Notes under the pieces: model-generated | Told to the model about the DNA's origin: nothing | Seen by the model: only the letters and a program-made list of their open reading frames with translations | The model's database searches: none | DNA from: Poa pratensis | Taxonomy: Eukaryota; Streptophyta; Magnoliopsida; Poales; Poaceae | Direction: 5' to 3' | Assembly (NCBI GenBank): GCA_947311845.1 | Contig: CAMZMU010000111.1 | Location: forward strand, 13,336,006 to 13,400,005 | DNA: 64,000 nucleotides | Shown: piece by piece, positions 21,436 through 31,601 of the stretch | Layout of the letters: each line of letters starts with the position of its first letter | Position numbering within the stretch: the first letter of the stretch is position 1 | Translations under genes and position numbers: made by a program

Positions 21436-22522
21436 ATGAACGTTGCTACTCATAGTGGTAGCTACACACGCGCTTTGCTATTGACACGTGTCTAACGGAG
21501 TCTGTTTCGACGGCAAGGTGCATGTGGTGCTGCAGGCGAACAGAAAGTTTCTGTCTCTCCCACCCCCGCAGGACTCCAACTCCTCTGCTTGCTCTCCAGT
21601 CTCCTCGTCAACCACAAAATTAGAATGCCTGTGGAATTAATTATTACGGATTCGGTTTGTTTGATACCAGATCATCTGAAAAATCTATCACGATTAAATC
21701 GTCTGAAACTGAACTGAAGTGAAAAAATGGCACAAGACAATCTCGAGCAGCACAAAACTGAACGATGAAAAAGCAAGACAGAAGCGATCTTATCATATGA
21801 AAATCATCAAGAAAAACACACGAAATTCCACAGCCGACTCGGCCCAGCGACGCCATGGCGTCCAGCACCATGCTCAAGCCACCGTTGTTCATCCACCGCG
21901 TCCAAGAGCGACAAAGCGGACATGAGGCTGCTCCTCTACGGTCCACCTTATCCAGGGCGTTGGCTGCGCTCGCTGGCCGTGGCGGCGGTGGTGGCCCGCG
22001 TCGAGTCGCTTGGCCGGGACGAGCGGGTCGCCGTAGAGGCTGCTGCTTGGCATGTTCGAGGAGGGCGGCCGCCTCGGCCTCGATGAGCAGGCGCATGGCG
22101 GCGCCTCTGGCTCGTCGCCTTGCCAGTGGAGGCGATACGGGTAGGAGCGGAATCCGTCGCCTTGCCGGCCAGCTCCGCAACGACGAGGACCGCTATAGCG
22201 CAGCTCACGGCGGCGGGGAGGTGGCCGAAGAGGAGGGGAGGCGCCGTGTGGGGGAAGGAGAGGATTAGTACAGGAGAGAGAGAAAAAGCATGGAGGCCTG
22301 GAGCACGACTGCACGAGGGGATAAGGCTCGGACACCTGCACGAGGGATGAACGGGCCCACAGGCGTGGCAGCAGTGCAGGCCTGGAGCTTTTTCATGCTA
22401 CGACCGTCTAGTCGCCGTTAGTCGACTCGTTGGGATCCAATTGATCCAACGGTTGTGCGGTTAATCGAACGGTGCTAGACGCATGTGCAGCTACCACTAT
22501 GAGTAGTAAAACGTCTCTCTGC
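21436..22522. mobile_element. Mutator-like element with GC-rich interior (possible Pack-MULE)
   Basis: About 1.09 kb with long inverted ends sharing CTACTCATAGTGGTAGCT, flanked by the imperfect 9-bp duplication TTGGTTCGG/TTGGTTAGG (21427-21435, 22523-22531). It splits the LINE reading frame. There is no transposase. The interior (about 21840-22330) is GC-rich and gene-like, with open frames on both strands (21855-22268 plus, 21644-22180 minus) and a CCATGGCG start context at 21855. This is the usual look of a MULE that has captured a host gene fragment. I cannot name the donor. Confidence 0.6.
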
Positions 22523-23455
22523 TTGGTTAGGTGATTCTCCATTACATCAACAATATCCATCATTATATAACATTGCTCAGCGAAAAAATGTCACTGCATG
22601 ACGTGTTCAATGTTGCTCCTCCTTTAAATATGACTTTTATTAGAGCTCTTATTGGCGATAAATGGGACGCATGGTCTCACTTATGCTTTCGATTGATGGA
22701 TATTCAGTTAACAGATAGGCCAGATCTATTTGTTTGAAAACTTACAACAAACGGTATTTTCTCAGTTAAATATATGTACGAGGATCTGATGAATGGCCAT
22801 ACTAGATATTTGAGAACTTACCTGTGGAAATTAAAATACCGCAAAAAATAAAAGTATTCATGTGGTTCCTGAATATAAAAGTCTTGCTTACTAAAGATAT
22901 TCTTGCTAAGAGGAAGTGACAGGGGTGTACTAAGTGTTCGTTCTGTGGTTGTGAAGAGACAGTACAATTCCTCCTCCATCCAATATTTCTAATATGTTTG
23001 GGAATTGGTTGAATGAAATTGATAAAAAGACCAAGGCTAAAATTCGTATTGGCGTTTCATCTATTTGTTGGTCTGTTTGGAACTGCCGAAATAATTTAGG
23101 TTTTAACAGAACAAAAAAAAATCATGTCTTGCAGGTTAGCAATATGACGGTGCACTGGATTCACTTATGGGGTTTCCTGCTTCCTTCGGACCAGCGAGAT
23201 CTTATGGTTACTCGCTAAACTCGGCTTCTGTCGGTGGCATAGGATATTTTCTCCCGGCATACGTGGCAACAAATTAGTCAACTACAATAGTTGCATTATG
23301 TTGTTTTTTCTCTGGTTGATACATGTCTCAACCTTATGTGATCCTTGAGATGTAAGCACTTGATACTTGAATAATTTGGTAATAAAAAATTGTATGCATC
23401 ATTCGATGCAGAGGCTGGGCCTTCCCCCATTTCGAAAAAAAGAACTACATCAAAC

Positions 23456-24306
23456 TCAGCCTTCAGTAATAATCAACATTCCAGCCGGAGTCAAAGAACC
23501 TCCGATATTCATCCCAGAAATATATTTAGCCTTCTTCATTGCTCGACACCTTAACGTAGCATCCCTGTCCTGCTGATTGTAAAGCCCTGTGCAATTTATA
23601 AGAAATGAGTAGACAATGAACAAGATAGTGAGAGTAGACAACAACCATGGGTAAAGGATAACTTTTTTTCCCGGGCCAGAAAGCATACAACCAAGACCCA
23701 CCACTGCCAATCCGAATTAGGGCAGGAGGTAATTCTGAAGATAGACCCAATGATGCCCCACACCACCTTTGCAGATGCACTTGATTTATAGATTCTAATT
23801 GATCATGGAAAGTGCAGTTAGGACTACCAGTCCAGCTGTTCCTTTTCATGTTACCTCTTTCTAAAACTGCAGCTCATCTTGCATGAGTTGTCATATAGAA
23901 GTCTGAATTTTCAGAGGTAATTTACTTTCTACAACCATTTTTAATTGGGGCCAAAAGAGTTATTTTCCAAATATTGGTAAAAAAACTTAGTGGAAAATTG
24001 ATTATTATGATTATGGGCCCATATGATTAGATCATAGCATATGATAAATATACAAAATGAGCTTTATTACAGACATAATTCCACTGTTCCGGCTTCCTCT
24101 TCCCCCCTCCTACTATCCCACCAAAATTTTCGAATAATGGAGTTTATGTGTTGACAGAGTACTCTAGGTAATTTCAAGCAAGAAGTAAAATACTCCTGTT
24201 GTTAGTAATTGGTCAATCCAACCTAGGAGCACTTTTTTTTTTCCAAACTCTATCTTTGAGATGCCAAAAGCGCCATTCTTCGCGCCTGTCCTGCTCAGCG
24301 ATAGCC
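23456..24306. other. Spacer without a recognised gene
   Basis: Moderately AT-rich, with only short frames on both strands (for example 23526-23849 minus, 107 codons) that show no domain. No terminal repeats were seen. Confidence 0.4.
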
Positions 24307-24482
24307 TTTTTTTTTTTTTGAAATTTTCCACCATCTATATTAGGTCAGCAAGCCGCCTCATTAAAAACCCTCCAGTCCCTTTCGGTACCCTGTTAGGGAA
24401 AAGAGCGCGTCTGAAACTTGCCGCCTCTCAACGTTCGAACAAGCTTACATCATCAGCTAGGAGACCCAGAATGCAATCTGAG
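24307..24482 (-). mobile_element. Short 5'-truncated retroposon (LINE 3' end)
   Basis: 176 bp starting with a T run (24307-24319), so the A tail is on the minus strand, flanked by GATAGCC at 24300-24306 and 24483-24489. The sequence before the tail resembles a LINE 3' end. Too short to classify further. Confidence 0.6.
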
Positions 24483-24489
24483 GATAGCC

Positions 24490-24962
24490 TTTTTTTGTTG
24501 AAGGATCATAGTCTTTATTTTTTGAGAATCCGCTCGGCGTGAGCGTTTAGTTTACTCTTTGGCCCACTAGATAAGCGGGTTGACGGGCTCTTCGGCCTAG
24601 TATACGCGCTTGGTGTTGGCCCGTCAAGAATCGGAAAAGTGCAAGCACCATTAGTTAGGCCCAGCGAGTTTCTCCAGCACTTCTCCCCTTCCAAGCCCCC
24701 CGCCGCCGCGGACAGCCGCGCGAAATCTCCACGCCGCACTCACCGTCGACCCGGTTCGGATCCAGAAGCTCGCCGCGGAACCAAGGCCACCCTCTTCTCC
24801 GGTTTACTGCTGCTCCTCCCCAGATACCCGCGTGTTTCCGGCCGCCGACTTTCTTTTACCTTGTCGTGAAGAAATTTCGGGAAAGAAAGATAGTCATCCA
24901 CAAACAATGGCGACTGTGACGGGCGAATTCCAGAGCTGCCTGAACCTACTGAGCCACAGACT
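24490..24962 (+). promoter_or_regulatory. Upstream region of the F-box gene
   Basis: Unremarkable sequence with a C/T-rich leader-like part (about 24680-24860). No clear TATA box. Confidence 0.3.
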
Positions 24963-26211
24963 ATGGAGATCGTGACGTGCGAGTTGCCGGAGCTGCCCGA
25001 GGACATCTTGATCGATATCCTTGCCCGCCTCGAGATCCCTGACCTTGCGCGTGCGAGCTCTGTGCGCCGCTCCTGGCGTTCGGCCCACACCAGCCTACTC
25101 AACCTCGGGAAGCACTACAAACAGTCCCAGACGCCGTGCCTGATCTACACTTCGGAACATGCCGGCGAGAATGTCGCATGCCTCTATAGTCTCGCGGAGA
25201 AGAGGGTTTACAAGATAACTCCAACGAGAGAGCCACCCCTCCGCAGTAGGTTTCTGATCGGATCGTCCCATGGCTTGCTGGTCACAGTCGATGAGAGATC
25301 TGAGATGCAACTCGTCAATCCGATCACTGGTGAGCAGATTGACCTCCCTTCGGTGATCACCGTAGAACAAGTGAAGCCCATCTATGATGACGACTCCGGT
25401 GCTGTCCACATGTAAGAATACTCGCGGCACACTGCGAAGAAGGTTCTCTGTCCCCAGAAATCCTCGCTCTTGACGAGCTACGGCAGGTTCTCCAACACAA
25501 GGCGTTTGTGCTTTCTGATCCATCCGCAGAAAGGAGCTCGATTGTGGTGCTCATCCACAATCCACACCGCCAGCTCTCATTCGCGAGGATCGGGGATAAT
25601 AGCTGGGCCTGGCTGCCGCCGCACGCCTTCTTCGACGACTGCACGTACAAGGATGGACTACTGTATGCCGTGAACACGGATGGAGAAATCCATGCCTTCG
25701 ATCTCACTGGCCCTAAGGTGACATGCAAGATGATTCTGGAGAGGTCGGAGGTTGTGAAGTGGACCAGCATGTACATTGTGCAAGCTCCATGGGGCGGTCT
25801 TCTGCAAGTTGGGAGATCCTTTGCGGATTATGAGTTAGAACCTGAGCCTGGAGCATTTGAATACTGGAATACCGGCAGGATTAGGATATATGAAGTCGAC
25901 ATTGCAGGGAAAAGACGCAAGAAGGTCAGGTGCTTGGGTGACCACGTGCTGTTTCTCGGGCATAATCAGTCGCTCTGCCTCAGCGCCAAAGAATACCCGT
26001 GTCTCAAGGGGAATCATGCGTACTTTATTGACGATAGTTTTCTGTGGACGACAAGGGATTTACGATTAATCGCCGTGATATCGGAATTCTCAACTTGTGT
26101 GATAACATCAGGGAGGAGATCGTGCCGCCTCGGGGTTGGTCTGATTGTCCAGCTCCCACGTGGATTACGCCTGATCTTAGGAAGATGGAGCTGGTTTTAA
26201 ATCAACTTTGA
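24963..26211 (+). pseudogene. F-box protein with DUF295-type C-terminal domain, disrupted
   Basis: Single-exon F-box gene of a family greatly expanded in grasses. The F-box (about residues 8-45: LPELPEDILIDILARLEIPDLARASSVRRSWR) would bind SKP1 in an SCF ubiquitin ligase; the rest forms the substrate-facing DUF295 region, with typical LIGSSHGLLVTVDE, QLVNPITGEQIDLPSV, GDNSWAWLPP, FLGHNQSLCLSA and a terminal WITPDLRKMELVLN. Three lesions: an in-frame TAA at 25413-25415 (Tyr expected), a one-base loss near 25470, and another near 26043. The two losses fit the window-wide pattern; the TAA is a substitution and is harder to dismiss. A 150-residue product could still be made. The gene is either a recent pseudogene or a locus with sequence errors plus one real stop. 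Confidence 0.85.
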
Positions 26212-27141
26212 GTTTTTCTATATTTGTTACTGATGTCGCCATGATGTAGTACATCACATGCAGTTCTCGTGTTAATCCTTGAGTTGATATGAATGACATA
26301 TCCTTCAGCATCACTAAATTTGTGTGGAATGTTTTCTCTGCTGTAACCAGAAAAAAAAACGTGGCTCCACGGGGACGCATGAGCAGGAATTCCCTAAGAA
26401 CTAGAGTAGCAAAAAGTTCACGCCCGAAAAGTCGCGAGCTCCTCCCTCGTGCGTTTCAAAGAAGAATGTCGCGAGCACGTTGAGGCTGCTCCCGCCATGT
26501 CGTCTGTCTGTCGCACGTGGTGGATCGGACGAGCAAACCATCGAGAAAAATATTATTAGCTCCATCTCGCTAAAGCTAAAATTGCTGCTCCCTTTCGCTC
26601 TTTTCTCTCGCATCACATGCCGTATCCTTCTGCAGGAATTTATTTTTATTGTAGTTCTGCAGGAGCTTTAGGATCCACGTTTAATAGTGAAGGCACTCTC
26701 TACTCCCCGTCTCTCCTCCGTCTTCCATTCGTCCTCCTTGGACGGCGTTTTATCTGGTGAGGCGCGAACTAGGTGATCTGGATTTTCTGGTTTTTCCTGA
26801 CAGTACTTCCGTCCCCGTGGAACACTGGAACGATACCAGAGTCGGTTATGAGGTTTTACAACTCATATGGCGCACAACCACTATCTTTATCCTTCCGTTT
26901 CCGCCATTGACTGACCAAGATTTTTATTAAATAGGTTGAATTTTGACAGACGGGAACCCCTTTGTCAGCTTGGCAGCACGCCGATATCTTCTCCTTTGTT
27001 TACCGGAACGGGTAGCTCCTTTGTATACTCCATGCGTGATGCATGCACCACTCTTCTGAACTGCTCGGCAAACTCATGATCTTCGCTAATCGCTACACAA
27101 TATATTTAGCCTTTCACATAACATGCGACTACTTACTCTAC
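26212..27141. other. Spacer after the F-box gene
   Basis: Includes the presumed F-box 3' UTR. No domain or inverted ends were recognised; frames such as 26401-26616 are short and unsupported. Confidence 0.4.
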
Positions 27142-27849
27142 TTAGAGCATCTCTAACATACCCCGAAAAAGTAAAGTCCACACCGTAAAATCAGTTGAGA
27201 TACCCCGAAACCCGTTTTGCAATATCGCCGTGATAGATCTCGTGAACTCTTTAAGGAATTTTTTCGTCCGATCCCACGTGATACCACAAACCGTTTTTGG
27301 GGTTAAGCTCAAATTTTATGATTTTGAACATCAAGTGCTCAATACAGCAGCAAATATAAATGAAACGGGCTAAAGCTCTAGCATCACACAATGCAACAGT
27401 AATCCAACTTTTAAAGATCGTTCAAATCCGAATAATAAACAATAAAAAATGGTCCGGACTGCAAATAAATGGATGAAACTTAGATCAAATGAATAAAATA
27501 GGAGTCTACCTCCCATACAATTCCTACTGATGATTAGAGATAATCACGAAGCTGGGAGTGCGTCTCCCTGTTTTCAGTCCGCTGGTAGGCTTCAAAAAAA
27601 TGTTTGGATCCTGCTAAGCTTGACACGACTATCAACGTTGTCATAAAAACACTCTAAATTTAGATTCCTCTCATCCTAAACGATCATGTTGCGGATAATC
27701 ACACATGTTGTGATGATATTTGAGAGGGATTTCTTATCCCATAAACGAATATGATCTCGAAGAATGTCAAACCGAGATTGCAACACACCAAATGGACTCG
27801 CGATATACTTTCGTCATGGTTCTTGAATTTGGGCAAAACATATTGTATT

Positions 27850-28561
27850 TTACCTTGGGGATGTTGGACGGTCTATACAAATGTTGACGGAAGGATATAT
27901 ATCGTTGGCTAGATAATACCCCATGCTATAGTCATGTTCATTGACGATATAGTTGCAAGCCGGAGCATCTACAGTAGCAAGCTGGGGAAAAAGATAAGAT
28001 CGCCGCAAAACATTGATATGATTGAGAGAAGCCGGCAAACAAAAAAACAATGTCAAATCCACAAGTTCTCGGAAGCTACTGCTTCAAACACAATAGCGAG
28101 ATTACCATGATATCTGGTGTACTGTCAGTGCTACGCAGCATGTAAGTTCTTCCACCTCCAGTGCATACAATTTGCACTGCCAAGATGCCGGACCATTCTC
28201 TTGCTTTATTTGTCGCCAACAATCTCTTTGTGTTCGCTAGGAGCTCGGAGGTACTCGGAACCAAAGACACGGACCAACACCTTCGCAAACAAATGCACGC
28301 ACTTGAGTTTGGTATCTTATCCATTGTAAAGGTACTCATCGCCTCATCGGTGTAGCGAACCGGAATGACGCATGCTATCACTCTCATTGCCTTCGATATC
28401 TTTTGGTACGAACTAAATCCAAATAAACTGGCAGCATTCCTCCGGCGAGTGAAAATATGAGAGTTATGCTCACAAGTTCGTGCAATGAGAACCAAAAAGA
28501 TCCCTTTGCATTCCATAACGTATAAGGAAAATATGAGGCGGGTACGTACAAATCTCGGCAA
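27850..28561 (-). pseudogene. Decayed Harbinger transposase
   Basis: Two minus-strand frames (28076-28561 and 27850-28062) keep pieces of the transposase in the right order: LFGFSSYQKISKAMRVIACV, then VFEAVASENLWI, then NHIN and GYYLANDIYP. Identity to the element at 14358-16529 is recognisable but low, and many stops occur. One in-frame TGA falls at exactly the same codon (after LWI) as in the other copy. It is inactive. Confidence 0.8.
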
Positions 28562-28577
28562 AATAATGTTTCATAAG

Positions 28578-28748
28578 CAGTGGCGGAGCTCCAGCAGAAT
28601 TTCTGGAGATTGCAAAAGAACAAGCTTTTCCTTTATAATTGGCCTAGAATTGGAGTATTAAAGGGCTGGCCCAACAAGAAATACGAAGGACTGATGAAAT
28701 TCTGGGCGGGCCATGGCCCAGGTCGGCCGTAACGCAGCTCCGCCACTG
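28578..28748. mobile_element. hAT-type MITE
   Basis: 171 bp with ends CAGTGGCGGAGCTCC and complementary GCAGCTCCGCCACTG, flanked by a perfect 8-bp duplication TTCATAAG (28570-28577 and 28749-28756), the target-site length of the hAT superfamily. It is nested in the decayed Harbinger element. Confidence 0.92.
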
Positions 28749-29658
28749 TTCATAAGCAATTTGTGCCCGAGAACTTAGCTGCGCGGAATGTAAAGACGAC
28801 CAATCTTTAAGCCTCGGTGTTTTCTCTTTTGGCTGTTCTCGAGTTCTTGTGACAACGAGCATCAAGATGAGTTGCTCGGTATCGTAAATCAAACCTTCTA
28901 CTCGCTCCGTTCACAAGAGGAAAGAAAGAAATGCATGACTCGGAACTACAGCATGTGAGCAGATCTTTTCTTTGCTGAAACCGTTGGATGTATCTAGACA
29001 TAATTTAGTGTGTAGATACGAGGGAGCATGTCAGAATCATCATCCGATGACGACGAGTGCCAATTAAAACCATCTAGAATAGTAAATTGTATGTTGAATT
29101 AAATATCTCCCGATTTCTGAAGTACAAATCGAAAGAAATTTACCTTTCGGGAGATGGGAATCCTCAAATTAGCGTACTCATTTCCCCCATGGACGGGCGG
29201 TACCAGATCCACACGGAGGGACGGTCTCAAATCCGGAACGCCGGCGGCTGCGACGGTGAATCCGCTGCTCAATCACACCCGAAGGGGCCATTCCGACCGC
29301 TGCGGAGACTCGCAAGGAGCTCAGCGATGGATCCATGACGACGACTCCGACCTTCTAGAAGGGACGGAAGGGAATAGCCACCCGCGACCAAGTAGAAAAG
29401 TAAATTGACGCAAACCCGATGAATCGGTGCCGTACCTGCGCACCGACGACCCAGCCGTGTCCGTGTGACGCGCGCGTGGGCGGTGGGGGGAATGGATTGG
29501 AGGACATGTGTTCGCACAGGGACGCATTTTGGATTGTTCGGGTGTTCCGATGCGAGCCGTGGTCCACCAGCATGCACGCCGTTTCATCCGTTTGTATTTG
29601 TTGTCTGCCGTAATACCGATTTTACATGTAGCAAAGATGTCAGATACAAAATACTCGC

Positions 29659-29955
29659 GAGAACTTGCCTGTGGCAAGATGGTTAGGTGGGTGGTTGTAC
29701 CCCCAGCCCACCAGAGTTCAAACCCCAGGTTTGACGCTGGTGTTTCTCATTTAAGGCGGAATATTCTTCAGTGGGAGGCGACGTTCCCGTCGACAGCGAG
29801 GCGCCCGTGGTGACTTCGTCAATCTCAAGACTCGACCCGCCGGCTCAGTCTCTCGGAGGTGCTCATAGGGTAGGGTGTGCGTGCGTGCGTTCATAGGGGT
29901 GAGTGTGTGCGCGTGTATATGAGCGCTTGCGTTGTACTGTGTTTCGCAAAAAAAA
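29659..29955 (+). mobile_element. tRNA-derived SINE, copy 2
   Basis: Plus-strand copy of the family at 9529-9833, about 297 bp, with a perfect 17-bp duplication AGATACAAAATACTCGC (29642-29658 and 29956-29972). The A box (TGGCAAGATGG), the B box (AGTTCAAACCC) and the TTTCGC A-tail are all present. Its head and tail match copy 1 closely, so both inserted fairly recently. Confidence 0.93.
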
Positions 29956-29979
29956 AGATACAAAATACTCGCCCCTTAG

Positions 29980-30256
29980 CACCAAAACCCGTTTAGGACT
30001 AGAGTTTTTTGGAAAATTGGTGGGTATTATTCGGTCAAAACCCAAATCCCCATATATTTTCAAAAGGCTGTTTGGTTTTAGTGTATTTGATCGGTTTTAT
30101 CTCCACTTTTCCATAATTTTCCAAAATCCAGTGTATTTTTCTTACCCTCCCTAGTAAATTGGGGATTAATCAGGATTGGGTAAAGTTTGGGGTTTCACCC
30201 AATCTCTATAGAGATTTTCCCCACTAATAAAAAAAACTCTAGTACCAAACAAGCCC
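29980..30256. mobile_element. Possible Tourist-like MITE
   Basis: Imperfect inverted ends: GTTTAGGACTAGAGTTTTTT on the left and the complement of GTTTGGTACTAGAGTTTTTT on the right, with an AT-rich middle. TTA follows the right end. The left terminus is mutated, so the limits are uncertain. Confidence 0.45.
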
Positions 30257-31440
30257 TTATGAGACTGGAAAAAATGAAGCTAAATGACAGTCTGTGTTTT
30301 TTTGCGGTAGAAATGACTGACCAATACATTTAGTGTTTAAGCTGTTTTTGGCATTACGGCAGATTACCCATTTTTATCTTTCTTGTCTAGTGCATGTTTG
30401 ATCCATTTTTGCATATTTTACTGGTAATGTCGTACAATATGCCATTAAGTAAGTGCAAACAATAAAATTCAGCAAATGAGGACCGTGTTTTTTTCTATAA
30501 AGGACACTTTTATTAAACTCAAATATTTGTATCAAGGCAATACAAGACACACGAATTTATTACCCGGTCTCTGCATAATAGGATGCACATAGATGCACAA
30601 AAGGAAAAATAAAATAAAATGCAAAATAGGAGTATGTGTAACCGAGTCTTACTTCTATAATACTTGTGATAAAAAACTGTGATTACTGGCATCATTGATC
30701 AATGATCTCTTCCCATGCAAAAAAAACACAAAATAATGTTTTAATGAAAATATATTTTGTTGTTCCAACAAGTACTAATCCTATTTAAATTGTTTGCACT
30801 ATTATTAGTCTCATTCACCAGAAACTGCATTTACGACCATGGGAAGAATCATTACAACCTGTAACTTTCGAAGTAATTATAGTGCATATTCGTTTTGTTC
30901 TAAGTGTAAATTTTCAAAGTTTGACGAAGTTCATAGGAAAAAAATCTGTGTTGCTACATAAATGCAATGTGAAATAACTGTCATGATTGATTTAATGATA
31001 TTATTTGATATTATAGATGTTGATATTTTTTTATAAAATTGATCAAAGATTAACTTAAATATGCAATTTATTCCAACACGACATGAGTATTACTCCAAAA
31101 TCCAAAATAGGCACACATTTTTTTCTTGGCAGGTCCATCTATTAATAAAACACCATTACCTCCCCTCTTCTTATTTGTTTATTGATCTCCATTTTGCTTA
31201 CTTTTTCCAATGTCTTAACCCGGAGGAAAACCTAAATCGAAGACGAAAGAAAGAATAAACAAGAAAACAACAGAGACCCCACCATTACCTCCTCTCCTCG
31301 TCTCCGCCGCTCCCCCTGCCCTCCCGCCCCCACGAAATCTGGAACTTCCCGGACGCCATTGCCAACCTTTTCCCTCGGGCACAAGGAAAGCGCGCCAGGG
31401 CGAGGAGGGGGTGGTGGAATTACCGTGATCAATTCGGAAG
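30257..31440 (+). promoter_or_regulatory. Upstream region and 5' leader of the fimbrin gene
   Basis: 30257-31200 is AT-rich. It contains what looks like a LINE 3'-end scrap (30488-30610) and Stowaway-like sequence (about 30890-31060, GTTTGACGAAGTTCATAGG). From about 31260 the composition changes to a C-rich leader typical of a grass 5' UTR. Confidence 0.4.
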
Positions 31441-31560
31441 GTATCTCCGTCCTCCCAACCTCTATCACCATCCATGCCGACGGCGCGAGCGATCTGTTTC
31501 GTTCTTCTTTCTTTCTGGGGTTCCGAGGCGCGACCTTCCTGATCTGAATTTTTCCCGCAG
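31441..31560 (+). other. Predicted 5' UTR intron of the fimbrin gene
   Basis: Starts GTATCTCC right after the leader and ends in TTTTTCCCGCAG, 41 bases before the start codon. The splice signals are good and such leader introns are common in plant cytoskeletal genes. Inferred; transcript data are needed. Confidence 0.55.
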
Positions 31561-31601
31561 CTTCGCCGCGGACGCGTAGGATCGAGCCGTGGTGAGAGGA
31601 A

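Larger units (their letters stand above)
20414..23440 (+). mobile_element. 5'-truncated LINE, split by two later insertions
   Basis: The 3' part of a non-LTR retrotransposon, flanked by the 15-bp duplication AGAACTACATCAAAC (20399-20413 and 23441-23455) and ending in an A run after TTCG. LINE sequence lies at 20414-20542, 21344-21435 and 22532-23440. Joined across the gaps it reads the C-terminal part of ORF2: LMRIKEFFNTGFFKIGNGE, WEDTW, then PPLNMTFIRALIGDKWDAW and a zinc-knuckle-like CTKCSFCGCEE. A retroposon interrupts it at 20543 and a Mutator-like element at 21436, which gives their order of arrival. It is dead: in-frame stops are present. Confidence 0.85.
27145..29400 (-). mobile_element. 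Second PIF/Harbinger element, decayed
   Basis: Left end GAGCATCTCTAACATACCCC after TTA (27142-27144) fits the superfamily. Minus-strand transposase remains run through it, and a Ser/Asp-rich leader like that of the first Harbinger reads at about 29030-29060. I could not find the matching right end, so the right border (about 29400) is approximate. A hAT-type MITE has inserted at 28578-28748. Confidence 0.65.
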
